Source: Opitutia bacterium Tous-C1TDCM (GTDB lineage: Bacteria; Verrucomicrobiota; Verrucomicrobiia; Opitutales; Opitutaceae). Taken from it: a stretch of DNA of 64,000 nt. Made by a program: the position numbers and the translations under genes. The stretch covers positions 16,797 to 80,796 of the forward strand of contig NEUS01000002.1 of NCBI GenBank assembly GCA_002288455.1. Direction: 5' to 3'. How positions within the stretch are numbered: position 1 is the first letter of the stretch; the number at the start of each line of letters is the position of its first letter. This document shows positions 15,160 through 24,675 of the stretch, in pieces. Below the pieces are notes generated by a model. That model was given only the letters and a program-made list of their open reading frames with translations, ran no database searches and was not told the origin of the DNA.

Positions 15160-17136
15160 ATGTCCGACCCCGCCGCGCTCTTCGCCACCGCCGTCGCCCG
15201 CCATCGCGCCGGCCGCCCGGCCGAAGCCGCGCCGCTCTACGAACAAGTCCTCGCCGTTGCGCCGGACCACGCCGATTCGCTCCATCATCTCGGCCTGATT
15301 TCGCTCGACCGCGGCGAGGCCGCCCGCGCCGTCGCCCTCCTGGAGCGCGCCGCCGCGCTGCTGCCGGCGAATCCCCTCGTCCACCACCGGCACGCCCTCG
15401 CCTTGCGCGCCCTTCGGCGGTCCGACGACGCTCTCGCCGCCTTCCGCCGCGCCCTCGCCCTCGATCCGCGGCTCGCCGAAACCCAGCACCAACTCGGCAA
15501 TCTGCTCAAAGCCCTCGGCCGCTATCCCGAAGCCCTCGCCGTCCTTCGGCTCGCCGCTTCCCTCGCCCCCGACCGCGCCGCCGTGTGGCTCAACCTGGGC
15601 GTCGCCGCCCTTGAAACCGAGGCCCGCGCCGAAGCTCTCGCCGCCTTCAAACACGCCGTCGCCCTCGAACCCGATCGGCCCGAATCCCGGAATATTCTCG
15701 GCCACACCCTCGCCGCCGCCGCCCGCGGCACCGAAGCCCGCGCGGAATTCCTCGCCGCCCTGCAACTCCGCCCCGGCTACGCCCCGGCCCTCAACAATCT
15801 CGGCCGCCTCGCCCGCGCCTCCGGGCTGCTTCCCGAAGCCGTCGCGCATTTCCGCGCCGCCCTCGCCGCCGCCCCGTCCGCCGAAACCCACAGCAATCTG
15901 CTGCTCGCGCTCAACTACCTGCCCGATTTTCCGCCCGCCGAGGTCTTCGCCGAACACCGCCGCTGGGCCGAACGCTACGCCGACCCGCTCGCCCCGGCCT
16001 CGCCCCCGCCCGCCGCGGGCCCTGCCGCCACGTCGGCCCGCCTGCGGATCGGCTATCTGTCCCCCGACTTCAATCACCACGCCGTCGCCTACTTCATCGA
16101 GCCCGTGCTCGCCGCCCACGATCGCACCCGGTTCGAAGTTTTCTGCTACGCCAACGTCAAGGCGCCCGACCGCTTCACCGCCCGCCTGCAACAGCACGCG
16201 GAACACTGGCGCGATCTCGCCCGCCTCGACGACGAGGCCGCCGCCGCCCTGATCCGCGCCGACCGCCTCGATCTGCTCGTCGATCTCGCCGGCCACACCG
16301 CGCACCACCGCCTGCCCGTCCTCGCCCGCCGCCCCGCCCCCGCCCAGGCCACTTGGATCGGCTACCCGAACACCACCGGCCTGTCCGCGATCGATTTCCG
16401 TTTCACCGACGCAGTCAGCGATCCGCCCGGCACCACCGAGCATCTTTACGCCGAGAAACTCGTCCGCCTGCCCGGTCCGTTTTCCTGCTATCGGCCCGAC
16501 GACGACGCGCCCGCCGTCGGGCCGCTGCCCGCGACGGCCCGCGGCTTCGTTACCTTCGGCTGCTTCAATCATCTCGCGAAACTCACTCCCGCGGTACTCG
16601 CCCTCTGGGCCGAACTGCTCCGCGAACTCCCGTCGTCACGGCTCTTGCTGAAGTCGCGCGGCCTCGGCGATCCGGCCGTATCCGATCGCCTGCGCGCGAC
16701 CTTTGCCGCGGCCGGCATCGCCGCCGAACGCATCCGCTGCCATGGCGAAGAACTTTCCGTCGCCGACCATCTTTCGCTTTATCACGAAGTCGACATCGCC
16801 CTCGATCCGTTCCCGTACAACGGCACCACCACCACCTGCGAAGCCCTATGGATGGGCGTGCCCGTCGTCGCCCTCGCCGGTGAAGTGCACGCCGCCCGCG
16901 TCGGAGTGAGCCTGCTCACCCACACCGGGCTCGCCGACTGGATCGCCGCCACGCCCGCCGACTATGGGCGCATCGCGCTCGGCGCCGCCCGCGATCTGCC
17001 GCGCTTGGCCGCTTTGCGCGCCGGACTTCGCGAGCAGCTGCGCCGCAGTCCGCTGTGCGCGGCCCACGAATTCACCCGCGGTCTCGAAGACGTTTACGTC
17101 GGCCTCGTCCGCCCGCCGGCCGCGCCGTTGGCCTGA
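15160..17136 (+). CDS. TPR-containing GT41 (OGT-like) glycosyltransferase
   Basis: Cytoplasmic glycosyltransferase of the O-GlcNAc-transferase-like family, probably acting on flagellin because it directly follows the flagellin genes. The 658-residue protein has about seven TPR units (1-270; for example AETQHQLGNLLKALGRYPEAL), then the GT41 catalytic region (about 285-645) with RIGYLSPDFNHHAVAYF, DLLVDLAGHT, TWIGYPNTTG, TFGCFNHLAKLTP and the nucleotide-sugar loop DPFPYNGTTTTCEALWMGVPVV. The donor is not determinable. The ATG at 15160 is chosen because TPR sequence starts there; the track start at 14938 lies in the upstream terminator region. Confidence 0.9.
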   Translation: MSDPAALFATAVARHRAGRPAEAAPLYEQVLAVAPDHADSLHHLGLISLDRGEAARAVALLERAAALLPANPLVHHRHALALRALRRSDDALAAFRRALALDPRLAETQHQLGNLLKALGRYPEALAVLRLAASLAPDRAAVWLNLGVAALETEARAEALAAFKHAVALEPDRPESRNILGHTLAAAARGTEARAEFLAALQLRPGYAPALNNLGRLARASGLLPEAVAHFRAALAAAPSAETHSNLLLALNYLPDFPPAEVFAEHRRWAERYADPLAPASPPPAAGPAATSARLRIGYLSPDFNHHAVAYFIEPVLAAHDRTRFEVFCYANVKAPDRFTARLQQHAEHWRDLARLDDEAAAALIRADRLDLLVDLAGHTAHHRLPVLARRPAPAQATWIGYPNTTGLSAIDFRFTDAVSDPPGTTEHLYAEKLVRLPGPFSCYRPDDDAPAVGPLPATARGFVTFGCFNHLAKLTPAVLALWAELLRELPSSRLLLKSRGLGDPAVSDRLRATFAAAGIAAERIRCHGEELSVADHLSLYHEVDIALDPFPYNGTTTTCEALWMGVPVVALAGEVHAARVGVSLLTHTGLADWIAATPADYGRIALGAARDLPRLAALRAGLREQLRRSPLCAAHEFTRGLEDVYVGLVRPPAAPLA

Positions 17137-17152
17137 TCCATCGCGGGCCTCT

Positions 17153-18226
17153 TCACCGCGCCGCCGCCAACGCTTCCGCCAGCACGTGACCGACAGTCTC
17201 GTGCGCGTTGAAGTGATCGTAGATTCGGCGCCGGGCCTCGTTCGGCAACGCCAAGGCCCGCTCGCACGCCTCTGCCAACGCCTCCAGATCGCCGTGCGCA
17301 TAGCGCACGATCAGCCCCGCGCGATGCAGTTCCTCCAACCGGCCGCCGGTTTTCGAATCCTCGCTCACCGGAACCATCCCGAGACAGCCGCACCAAAACG
17401 GACGATCCGTATGCGTCGCCGCCATTCCCGACGTCGCGAACATCCGACCCTCCGGACAAAACCCCACCTTGAAACGGGCCAACTGCCCGCGCCCGTTCAC
17501 CGGCGTCGTGTGGTCGCAACTCGCAACCAAACGGTCTTTGAAGCGCGCGGCCAAGAACTCGATCTGCCGCCGTCGGTGCGGCGAAAGCCCAAGCTGCGAA
17601 CCGAGAAAGTAGATCTTCTCCTCCGGCGCTTCCGCCATGGCCGTCGCGGTCGGCAGCAGATTCGCCACCCAGCTCCGGTGCCGTTGCACGAGGCCCGGTT
17701 TCAACCGCGCCGCGCCGGCCTCCGCCAACGGCGCTTCGTCGTGGATCAGCACATCCAGGTACGGCGCAATCGCCGCAAAGCACGGCATGTTGCGGCTCGC
17801 CTCGTCGAACGCGTAATAGGCCAGACGCACCCCCGTCTTCGCCAGCAGGCCGAAGACCTTCGGCGCCAACTCGCCCAGCCCCTGCGGCTGGTGCGCCATC
17901 GTGACGAGCCAACGCTCCTCGCCCGGCTCGCGCGGCGCCTTCGCCACGTCCAGCAAACCCGCGCGCCCCGCGATCCACGCGGGCAGGAATTCGATTTCCG
18001 GATGCGCCATCGCCGCGAAGCACCGCGCATTCTCCCCGTACCAGTCGCAGTCCAGCCGCGCCTTGCGCATGAGTTCGGGATCGCCCGCGTTGCTCACGAG
18101 CGGCCGCAGATCGAGGCCGGGCAACCGCGCGAGGTAGTCCGCGACAGTCTGCAACGGGCCGGCCCACGTGTTGAAATAGCAAATACGGACCCGCCGTGCC
18201 GGCCGGCCCGGGTCCCCGGGTGTCAT
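17153..18226 (-). CDS. Glycosyltransferase (GT4/GT1-like), single domain
   Basis: A 357-residue predicted GT-B glycosyltransferase. The N-terminus VRICYFNTWAGPLQTVADYLARL looks like the acceptor-side Rossmann domain, and the C-terminal half has GCLGMVPVSEDSKTGGRLEEL followed by VRYAHGDLEALAEACERAL, the usual nucleotide-sugar-binding end. The start is placed at 18226 because its ATG overlaps the stop of the giant upstream gene by four bases (ATGA); the track start at 18250 is less likely. It is convergent with the GT41 gene. Donor and acceptor are unknown; a role in flagellin glycan extension is inferred from context. Confidence 0.75.
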   Translation of the reverse strand: MTPGDPGRPARRVRICYFNTWAGPLQTVADYLARLPGLDLRPLVSNAGDPELMRKARLDCDWYGENARCFAAMAHPEIEFLPAWIAGRAGLLDVAKAPREPGEERWLVTMAHQPQGLGELAPKVFGLLAKTGVRLAYYAFDEASRNMPCFAAIAPYLDVLIHDEAPLAEAGAARLKPGLVQRHRSWVANLLPTATAMAEAPEEKIYFLGSQLGLSPHRRRQIEFLAARFKDRLVASCDHTTPVNGRGQLARFKVGFCPEGRMFATSGMAATHTDRPFWCGCLGMVPVSEDSKTGGRLEELHRAGLIVRYAHGDLEALAEACERALALPNEARRRIYDHFNAHETVGHVLAEALAAAR

Positions 18227-21200
18227 TGGAGCACGAGTTCGGGCCGGCACGCCGCCGGCAGGACCGGGGCTTTTTCGCCGCGCACCAGCGTTTCGAGCAA
18301 TCGGCCGAGATGTCCGGCGTAGGCAGCCGGATTCACAAAGGTCGGCCGCCGCGCCATGCCCGCTGCGATGCGCTCGCCCAGTCCGCGGCGATAGGCCGGC
18401 TCATTCGCCAGCCGCACCGCCAGCGCGATGTACGCCGCTTCGTCCGGCACGATCAGTTCCGGAATTTCCAATTCGCGCAGCAGCGCCGCCGCCATGCGCC
18501 CGCGGTGCGTCGGACTTTCCTGCACCACCGGCGGCAGGCCCAGTTCGAGGGGATCGATCACGGAAATGCTGCCCGAAAATGGCGCCGTATCGAGGTACAC
18601 GTCGGCGAGCCGCTCGAGCGCCTTCACGTCCGCGCGCGACGGCAGCGAATCGGCCAACACCAATCGGTCGCGGGCCACGCCGTGGCGGGCGCAAATCGCG
18701 GTCAGGGAGCGCTCGAATTGCTGCACCGGAAACGCGCTCGACCAGTTCGGATTGAAGGGCAGCAGCACCAACTTGGACTTCGGCACCGCCCGCAGGATCT
18801 TCGCCCAGGTCTCCTGCTGCTCCGGCAAGATCTTGAAACAGGCCGCGGCGTTGAGAAACACGACGTCGTCGTCCGCCAGCCCCAGGCTCGCCCGGTCGAA
18901 GGTACGGCCCAAACCCGCGGCTTCCACGGTGTAATCCAGGCAACCCGGCGGGCCCGGGCAAAAACGGAGTCGCTCGCTGAAATGCTCCTGCAGGCCCGGC
19001 AGATCGTTCAGCGTCCCGGTCAGGAAGCCGTCGATGTGGCGCATGCCGGTGCTGGCCGGCGAGCAGTACGAGGTGAGCTGCACCGGCGCGAGCCGATGCA
19101 GCGCGATCAGCGCCACGGCATTCGCCACCGCGGTGACGTTCGTGCCGACGATCAGCACGTCGAGCTCGGCCGCGCGGATCGTCTGCACCTGCCGGTGCAG
19201 ATTCGCCGGCAGCGGCGTGAACGTATCCGCGAAAGAGCGACAGCGGTCCTCCACCGGCCCCGGGTTCCGCGCCACCGGAAACAGGCAGATCTCGAAACGA
19301 GCACGGTCGAGCTGCAGCGCGGGCAACGTGACGTGCGTCTCCGTCTGCGCGCCGAAATGCGCGCTGAGGAACCCGACTTTGATCTTGGTCCGCCCCTTCG
19401 GCCGCTTCGGCAGCTTCGCGTCGATCGCCGCCCCTTTGCGCCGCAGCACGAATTCCATGATCGCCGCCCGCCGTTCCGCGGTTTCCCGCGTGTTGCGCCG
19501 GCTGAAATAGAGGGGAATGCCGCTTGCCCGGAGGGCGAAGTATTCGGCGACCCGGAGCGTCAGCGACTCGGCCGCCCGCGTGCGCGTGCGTTCCTCGACG
19601 GCCCGCGCCGTTTGCAAAAGCTGGTCGTGGTACTGCTCCGCTTCGCCCGCGAGCACGAAAACCTGCGGCGCATGCAGCACATAGCCGAGGTAATCCTCCA
19701 GCAGCCAGGCCGGGATCTGCTCGAACGGTACCGCGACGCCGCCGCGGTGCGCCGGCGCCAGGAGCATGCGCGCCAGCAACGGCCGCACGTCGGGCGAATC
19801 CGCGCCCGCCGCCGCCAGGGCCGTATCCAGAATTCCGATTTGCTCGGCGAGGGCCGCGGTCGGCGGTTCGCTGTTCAGGCCGCTCTTGAGCAGGGCCCGG
19901 TAAACCTGCCCCAGGCTGCCGCGGAAATGCCCTTCCAGTTTCGCCGGCTCCGCCCCGACGACAAAGTTCATCAGCCCCTGCTGGAGTTCCGCGAGTTGGC
20001 TCCGGACCGACGGCTCGGCGGGATTCCCCGCGTAGGCCGCGACGATCTGCCGGATGGCTTCGACTTCGTCGGCGCCGAACACCTCGTCCGCGCTGAACGT
20101 TTCGCCGGCGGCCGCGGCCGGCGCCGGTTTCATTTCCGCCTGCAAGAGGCCGATGATTTCCCGCGCCCGCGCGGCGCATTCCTCCGACGGCGCCTGCCGC
20201 AAAGCCGCTTCGAGCATCGCCAGAGCCTCGGCCGGTTGGCCCGCGCGCACCTTGGCCTCGGCCTCCGCGATCAGGGTTTGGAAATCCGCCAAAGTCGTCC
20301 GCGGCGGGAGCCATTCCACGCCCGCCGAGGTCGGTTTCGGCGGCGGCAATTGCGCCGCATCGAATTTCTGCTGCGCCAACTTCACGGCCTCGGGACCGTA
20401 GAGTTTCGGATGATTCAGAATGATCCGGGCAAACATCGCCGGCAGGTGCGGCTGCAGCGTGTGGATCATGCTGCCCTCCTTCGCGCGGTAGAAGAACAAC
20501 GGCTCCGGGATGCGTTTGCCGACAAACCCTTGTTCGCCGCAGCCGATCCAGAAATCCCAATCCTCAACGCCGCGGGTCATGTTGGGGTTGTAGCCGCCGG
20601 CCGCCTCCCACGCCTTCCGGCGGAACAACGACGTGCAGGTGAACAGATTCTCTTTCTTGCAGAGCCGGGCGAAGTCGTAGTCCAGCGCGGGGCGCCGGGT
20701 GTTGTGCCCGCCGAAGTAGACCCAGTCGGTGTAGGCGATCGCGATTTCCGGATGCCGCTCGAGCAGCGCCACGGTCTTGGCCAAAAAGGTCGGATCGATG
20801 CGGTCGTCCGCATCCAACGGCAGGATACACTCGCCCCGGGCGAGCCGGATGCCGGCGTTGCGCGCGTCGGCGAGACCGCCGTTGGCCTTTTCCACCAGCC
20901 GGATTTTCCGCGCCGGGTGCCGCAGGATCAGGCCCTGCGCGACCTCGGAGGTACGGTCGGGACTGCCGTCGTTGACGATGACGATTTCCCAATGCGGATA
21001 GGTCTGGGCCAGCACGCTGTCGACGGCCTCGGCCAAGTATTGCGCCTGATTGTAGCAGGGGATGACGACCGAAACGAAGGTCGGCGCTTGCGGCGCTTGC
21101 GGCGCCGCGGCCGCCGCCAGCACCGCCCGCGCTTTTTCGAGTTGGGCGGCCGGATAGGCGGCCGGGTTGTTCAAGATCACCTGCGCCGTGCGGGTCCGGT

Positions 21201-23463
21201 GGTGCGCCACCGTCTGCGAATACACGCCGCTGTCCTTCTCGTTGTAGAGCAGACCGACGCGCGGCACGTAGGCCGCCTTCGCCCCGGCCACCGCCGCCGC
21301 CAGCCAGAAATCCCAATCCTCGTAGCCGCGCACGTTGTCGCGGTAGCCGCCCACCTTGGCCCAGATTGCCCGCCGGTAAAGGCAGCAGTAAACCAGTTGG
21401 TTGGCCGCGGCCAGGGCCTTGACGTCGAAGCGGCCCGGAATCTTCCGCACCCGCGTCTTGCCGTTGTCGAAAAGCGAATCCGTATAGACCAGGTCCACCG
21501 TCGCGTCGGCCTCGATCGCCCGGAAGGCATGCTCGAGGTAGCGCGGATCGATCTGGTCGTCGGCGTCGATCGGCAGAATGAATTCGCCCTGCGCCTGCCG
21601 GATGCCGGCATTGCGCGCCAGCGCGGGCTGCCCCGAATTGGGCTGGTCGACCACGGTGATGCGCCGATCGGCAAACTCCTCCGCGCACGCCTTCGCCACT
21701 GCGAGCGAATCGTCCGTGCTGCCGTCGTTGACGATGAGCAATTCCCAATTCTCGAACGTCTGGTGCACCACGCTGCGCACACACTCGCGCAGGAATTTGC
21801 CGTAGTTGTAGCACGTGATGACGACGCTGACGCGCACCGGCCGAGCCGCCGGCGCGACGATCCGGCCGGCCACGGCGGCCAACCCTGACCGCACCGCGGC
21901 CAACTCGAGCCCCGCCGCGTCCTTCGCCACCGGCGCCGTCGCCTGCGGAATCGAAGGCCGAACCCCGAGCACGATCTCGGCGCAGCGATCCAGGCAGGCA
22001 TGCCGACCCGGTTTCAGATCCTCGAGCGTCTTCGCCGTGAGTTCGCCGTGATGCACGTCGGGCATGTGCACGAGCGGAAAGTCGATATTCCAACGGAACA
22101 TGTACGCGTACGCAAAGCGGTACGCCGCCCGCGCGATTTCCTCGGCCGCGGCGGTGCTCCGCGGCCGAGCCGCGCGATCCGCCAGAAGGCCGGCGTAGTC
22201 GTCCGCCGCCGTGACGAAACGGATTCCCTCGCAGGGCATCCAGGGCGAGCGGGCCGCGAGAAAAACAGGCAGGCCGCGGCACGCCATTTCCAGCGCGATG
22301 GTGCTGCCGTACACAAACCCGACGTCCGTGCGGTCGACCAACGCGTAGCTGCTCACCTGGTCGTCGGGCATCACCACGGCGACGTTGTCCGGGACGCGGC
22401 CGCGCAAGTCCTCGAAGTGCCGCAGTTCGTCGAGATTTCTTCCCGTGGACTTCTTGCCGCCGGAATTCGGATGCACGCGCACGATCAGGGCGAGGCCGGG
22501 CTGGTCGCGCACGAACCGGATCGTTTCGTCGATCCAGCGGTTCTGGGTGCCGAAGGCCGAAGTCCGGTCGTCGTCCGCCACGATTTCGTCCGTGCTGCTG
22601 GTGAAGAGACTCCAGATTTGCCGGTCAGCGTGGCGTTCCAGAAACGGCGCGAGCGGCCCGAGCGAGCTTTGGACGCTGAAGGTCTTCCAGTTGAGATTGG
22701 CGCCGCGCGCCCGGTCGAGCAACCAGCCGGTCACCCGCGCGGCCTCCGCGGCGGCCAGCGGCACGCCGCCCCACTCCGCCCACAGCTTCGGATACGGCCG
22801 GAGCGAAAGGCAGCCCTCGTTCTCCCACAGGAGCAATTGTTCCTTGGCCAGACCCCGCTCATGGCAAACCACGCGGATGCCGCGTTCTTTCGCCAGTTCG
22901 AGCGCGATCCGGGTCACCGCCATGCGGCCGTTGAACATGAGCAGCACGTCGGGGCGCTCCGCCTCGAGCATTTGCGCGATGCACAGCAAGGCGACGCCGC
23001 CGCTGTAGAGGTAGCTGCGCAGCGTCGCGCAGTGTTTCGGATTCGCGAGGTCGATCGCGTTGATCCGCAGATGGGTGTGCACCGAGGACTTCACCCACGA
23101 CCCGAGCGGGTAGCCCTGGAATTCCGCCCGAAGCAATTCCGCGTCCGGCAACGCATCGACGAAAGCGCGGACGGCCGGCACGACTTCGGCCGACTTGTAG
23201 GCGCCGAGCCACGTGTGCGGCACGCGGTTGTTTTCGAGCAGGCCCTTCACCTGCACCTGGCAGACGGCACAGGCATTCGCCGGACGGCGACCCACGGTCG
23301 ACTCCCAGAACAAATCGCAATCCGTGAAGAGACCGTCGCAGCTGACGTAGCGGTAACTGTGCCCGCGCCACTGCAGGTTGTGGCAGATCGCGATCTCGTA
23401 GAGCGCATGCAGCTGCCAATAGGCGTACGGCGAGAAGCTGAGAATTTTGGCAGGAGTGGTCAT
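18223..23463 (-). CDS. Giant multi-domain glycosyltransferase (1746 aa)
   Basis: A single uninterrupted frame with about four glycosyltransferase modules. Residues 1-530 resemble capsule-type GT-B enzymes (VRVHPNSGG, DVGFVYGSTIALEMACRGLPV). A first GT2 domain starts near 541 (VSVVITCYNYGKFLRECV; LPIDADDQID; GYEDWDFWL) and a second near 793 (VSVVIPCYNQAQYLAEAV; LPLDADDRID; GVEDWDFWIG). A helical repeat-like linker (about 1070-1350) leads to a C-terminal GT41-like catalytic domain from about 1356 (VGFLSAHFGAQTETHV; YLDTAPFSGSISVIDPLELGLP). It probably builds a multi-sugar chain in one polypeptide, likely for flagellin or a surface glycan. The plus-strand 1230-residue ORF over it is a shadow. 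Confidence 0.88.
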   Translation of the reverse strand: MTTPAKILSFSPYAYWQLHALYEIAICHNLQWRGHSYRYVSCDGLFTDCDLFWESTVGRRPANACAVCQVQVKGLLENNRVPHTWLGAYKSAEVVPAVRAFVDALPDAELLRAEFQGYPLGSWVKSSVHTHLRINAIDLANPKHCATLRSYLYSGGVALLCIAQMLEAERPDVLLMFNGRMAVTRIALELAKERGIRVVCHERGLAKEQLLLWENEGCLSLRPYPKLWAEWGGVPLAAAEAARVTGWLLDRARGANLNWKTFSVQSSLGPLAPFLERHADRQIWSLFTSSTDEIVADDDRTSAFGTQNRWIDETIRFVRDQPGLALIVRVHPNSGGKKSTGRNLDELRHFEDLRGRVPDNVAVVMPDDQVSSYALVDRTDVGFVYGSTIALEMACRGLPVFLAARSPWMPCEGIRFVTAADDYAGLLADRAARPRSTAAAEEIARAAYRFAYAYMFRWNIDFPLVHMPDVHHGELTAKTLEDLKPGRHACLDRCAEIVLGVRPSIPQATAPVAKDAAGLELAAVRSGLAAVAGRIVAPAARPVRVSVVITCYNYGKFLRECVRSVVHQTFENWELLIVNDGSTDDSLAVAKACAEEFADRRITVVDQPNSGQPALARNAGIRQAQGEFILPIDADDQIDPRYLEHAFRAIEADATVDLVYTDSLFDNGKTRVRKIPGRFDVKALAAANQLVYCCLYRRAIWAKVGGYRDNVRGYEDWDFWLAAAVAGAKAAYVPRVGLLYNEKDSGVYSQTVAHHRTRTAQVILNNPAAYPAAQLEKARAVLAAAAAPQAPQAPTFVSVVIPCYNQAQYLAEAVDSVLAQTYPHWEIVIVNDGSPDRTSEVAQGLILRHPARKIRLVEKANGGLADARNAGIRLARGECILPLDADDRIDPTFLAKTVALLERHPEIAIAYTDWVYFGGHNTRRPALDYDFARLCKKENLFTCTSLFRRKAWEAAGGYNPNMTRGVEDWDFWIGCGEQGFVGKRIPEPLFFYRAKEGSMIHTLQPHLPAMFARIILNHPKLYGPEAVKLAQQKFDAAQLPPPKPTSAGVEWLPPRTTLADFQTLIAEAEAKVRAGQPAEALAMLEAALRQAPSEECAARAREIIGLLQAEMKPAPAAAAGETFSADEVFGADEVEAIRQIVAAYAGNPAEPSVRSQLAELQQGLMNFVVGAEPAKLEGHFRGSLGQVYRALLKSGLNSEPPTAALAEQIGILDTALAAAGADSPDVRPLLARMLLAPAHRGGVAVPFEQIPAWLLEDYLGYVLHAPQVFVLAGEAEQYHDQLLQTARAVEERTRTRAAESLTLRVAEYFALRASGIPLYFSRRNTRETAERRAAIMEFVLRRKGAAIDAKLPKRPKGRTKIKVGFLSAHFGAQTETHVTLPALQLDRARFEICLFPVARNPGPVEDRCRSFADTFTPLPANLHRQVQTIRAAELDVLIVGTNVTAVANAVALIALHRLAPVQLTSYCSPASTGMRHIDGFLTGTLNDLPGLQEHFSERLRFCPGPPGCLDYTVEAAGLGRTFDRASLGLADDDVVFLNAAACFKILPEQQETWAKILRAVPKSKLVLLPFNPNWSSAFPVQQFERSLTAICARHGVARDRLVLADSLPSRADVKALERLADVYLDTAPFSGSISVIDPLELGLPPVVQESPTHRGRMAAALLRELEIPELIVPDEAAYIALAVRLANEPAYRRGLGERIAAGMARRPTFVNPAAYAGHLGRLLETLVRGEKAPVLPAACRPELVLQ

Positions 23464-23802
23464 GCGGGGAAAGCGACGGCCGACGGGACAACCCGGAACA
23501 GTTCAACCCGGACATGGTGCTGAGAAACCGAACCCGGGCTCGCCTCGGAGGCATGCCCACCGCGGCCCCAAGGGGCCGGGTGGCTTCGCACGGAAAGCAG
23601 GTCTCGGTTGATTCGCCGGGGCATGGCTTCCACTTAAGCAGAAATCCCGCCAAGTACCCTTCTCCCTGTCCCGCTTATACTTGCGATTCCCCGGCAAGAC
23701 ATCGCCGACTTCGCCGCAGGCAACCGGCAGTTTTTTCCTGTCCGGCAACGACCGCCGGGCCGCGTGGATTCAGCCCTTGCGCAAGAGGGTTGTCATCCCG
23801 TC
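23464..23802. other. Leader region of the giant glycosyltransferase gene
   Basis: No gene is supported. On the minus strand a TATAAG box at 23674-23679 preceded by CGCAAG could be an extended -10 promoter for the glycosyltransferase gene about 210 bases downstream, but no convincing -35 was found. Track ORFs here have no protein-like character. Confidence 0.3.
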
Positions 23803-23985
23803 TTAGCGCCAATTGCCGTTCCGCGGATAGCGGCTCCGCAACCGGTCGAAGATCTCGGGATCCATGCCCGGCTCTTACTTCGTCGCGAGTTCCTTGAAGT
23901 CGTAGCCCTTGACGAAGAGCGAGCGGAACGGGCTCTCGCGGATGATCGTTTCGTAATCCTCGAAGAACAGGCGGTTCTGGCCGTC
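23803..23985 (-). pseudogene. C-terminal remnant of an unidentified gene with an internal stop
   Basis: Minus-strand frame directly after the PIG-L stop reads DGQNRLFFEDYETIIRESPF, continuing RSLFVKGYDFKELATK, then TAA, and in the same frame EPGMDPEIFDRLRSRYPRNGNWR before a second stop. Composition is that of a real soluble protein end, unlike the shadow ORFs nearby, and both halves stay in one frame across the stop. There is no start codon and no room for a full gene, so this looks like the decayed 3' end of a gene lost from the island, possibly another sugar-modifying enzyme. The family was not recognised. Confidence 0.6.
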
Positions 23986-24000
23986 GGAAGGAGCAGTCGT

Positions 24001-24669
24001 TCAGAGCGGAATCAGTTCGCGGCAGACCATGAAGCCCTCGGCCCAGGCCACGCCGCATTCGCGGCCCCGGACCACGCGGCGGGCGAGGAACGCCTCGACG
24101 GAACGGCTGTGCGGATCGGCGCGCACCTCCTGCGCGTAGGCTCCGTAGGCCCGGACCGCGGTCTCGACGTCAGCCTCCGTCAATTCGACGTATGCGGTCG
24201 GGCGATACGCGGCGCCCGGGCTGCCCCACTCCGTCGCGCTGGCCACCTCGAAGGCCCGCACCGCCCGGCAGGTTTCGCCCGGCTGGGGCCGGAACGCCGT
24301 GAGCGCGGCCTCGCAGACGCGACGATGGTCGATGTTGAGGTCGCCCCAGAAATGCGTGTAGACCGCCTCCGGCTGCACCTTCCGTTTCACGCGCTCGACG
24401 GTCTGCGCGAGCTTCAGCAACGGGACGCGGTCGAGTTGGTTGTCGGGAAAATTTCCGTACCCCGCGATCGAGCAGCCGAGAATTTTCGCCGCCGCCTGCG
24501 CGGCCCGCCGACGGACCTTGGCCGCGGCGGAATTGCGGCCGCGGGAACCGACGCCGTCGGTGAAAAAGAGCACATGGACCCGGTGGCCTTCGCGGACCCA
24601 GCGCGCGATGGCGCCGCCGCAACCCAGCGTTTCGTCATCCGCATGCGCGGCCAAAATCAGGATATTCAT
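24001..24669 (-). CDS. PIG-L family N-deacetylase (pse operon)
   Basis: Zinc-dependent N-deacetylase of the PIG-L/LmbE family, 222 residues. The metal-binding motif AHADDE lies at residues 8-13 and the second His in LNIDHRRVCEAAL (about 110-122). The usual substrates are N-acetylated sugars, so here it probably removes an acetyl group from a pseudaminic-acid intermediate or product, leaving an amine for another acyl group. It is the last intact gene of the pse run, six bases after pseI. The exact substrate is inferred from context only. Confidence 0.85.
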   Translation of the reverse strand: MNILILAAHADDETLGCGGAIARWVREGHRVHVLFFTDGVGSRGRNSAAAKVRRRAAQAAAKILGCSIAGYGNFPDNQLDRVPLLKLAQTVERVKRKVQPEAVYTHFWGDLNIDHRRVCEAALTAFRPQPGETCRAVRAFEVASATEWGSPGAAYRPTAYVELTEADVETAVRAYGAYAQEVRADPHSRSVEAFLARRVVRGRECGVAWAEGFMVCRELIPL

Positions 24670-24675
24670 GGCGGT

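Noticed and set aside
15124-16572. 482-codon minus-strand ORF over the first GT41 gene
   Set aside because: Gly/Glu-rich shadow of TPR coding sequence on the other strand.
18196-21888. 1230-codon plus-strand ORF opposite the giant glycosyltransferase
   Set aside because: It is an antisense shadow of a GC-rich gene; the translation is Arg/Gly/Ala-rich without any domain, while the minus strand has clear glycosyltransferase motifs.
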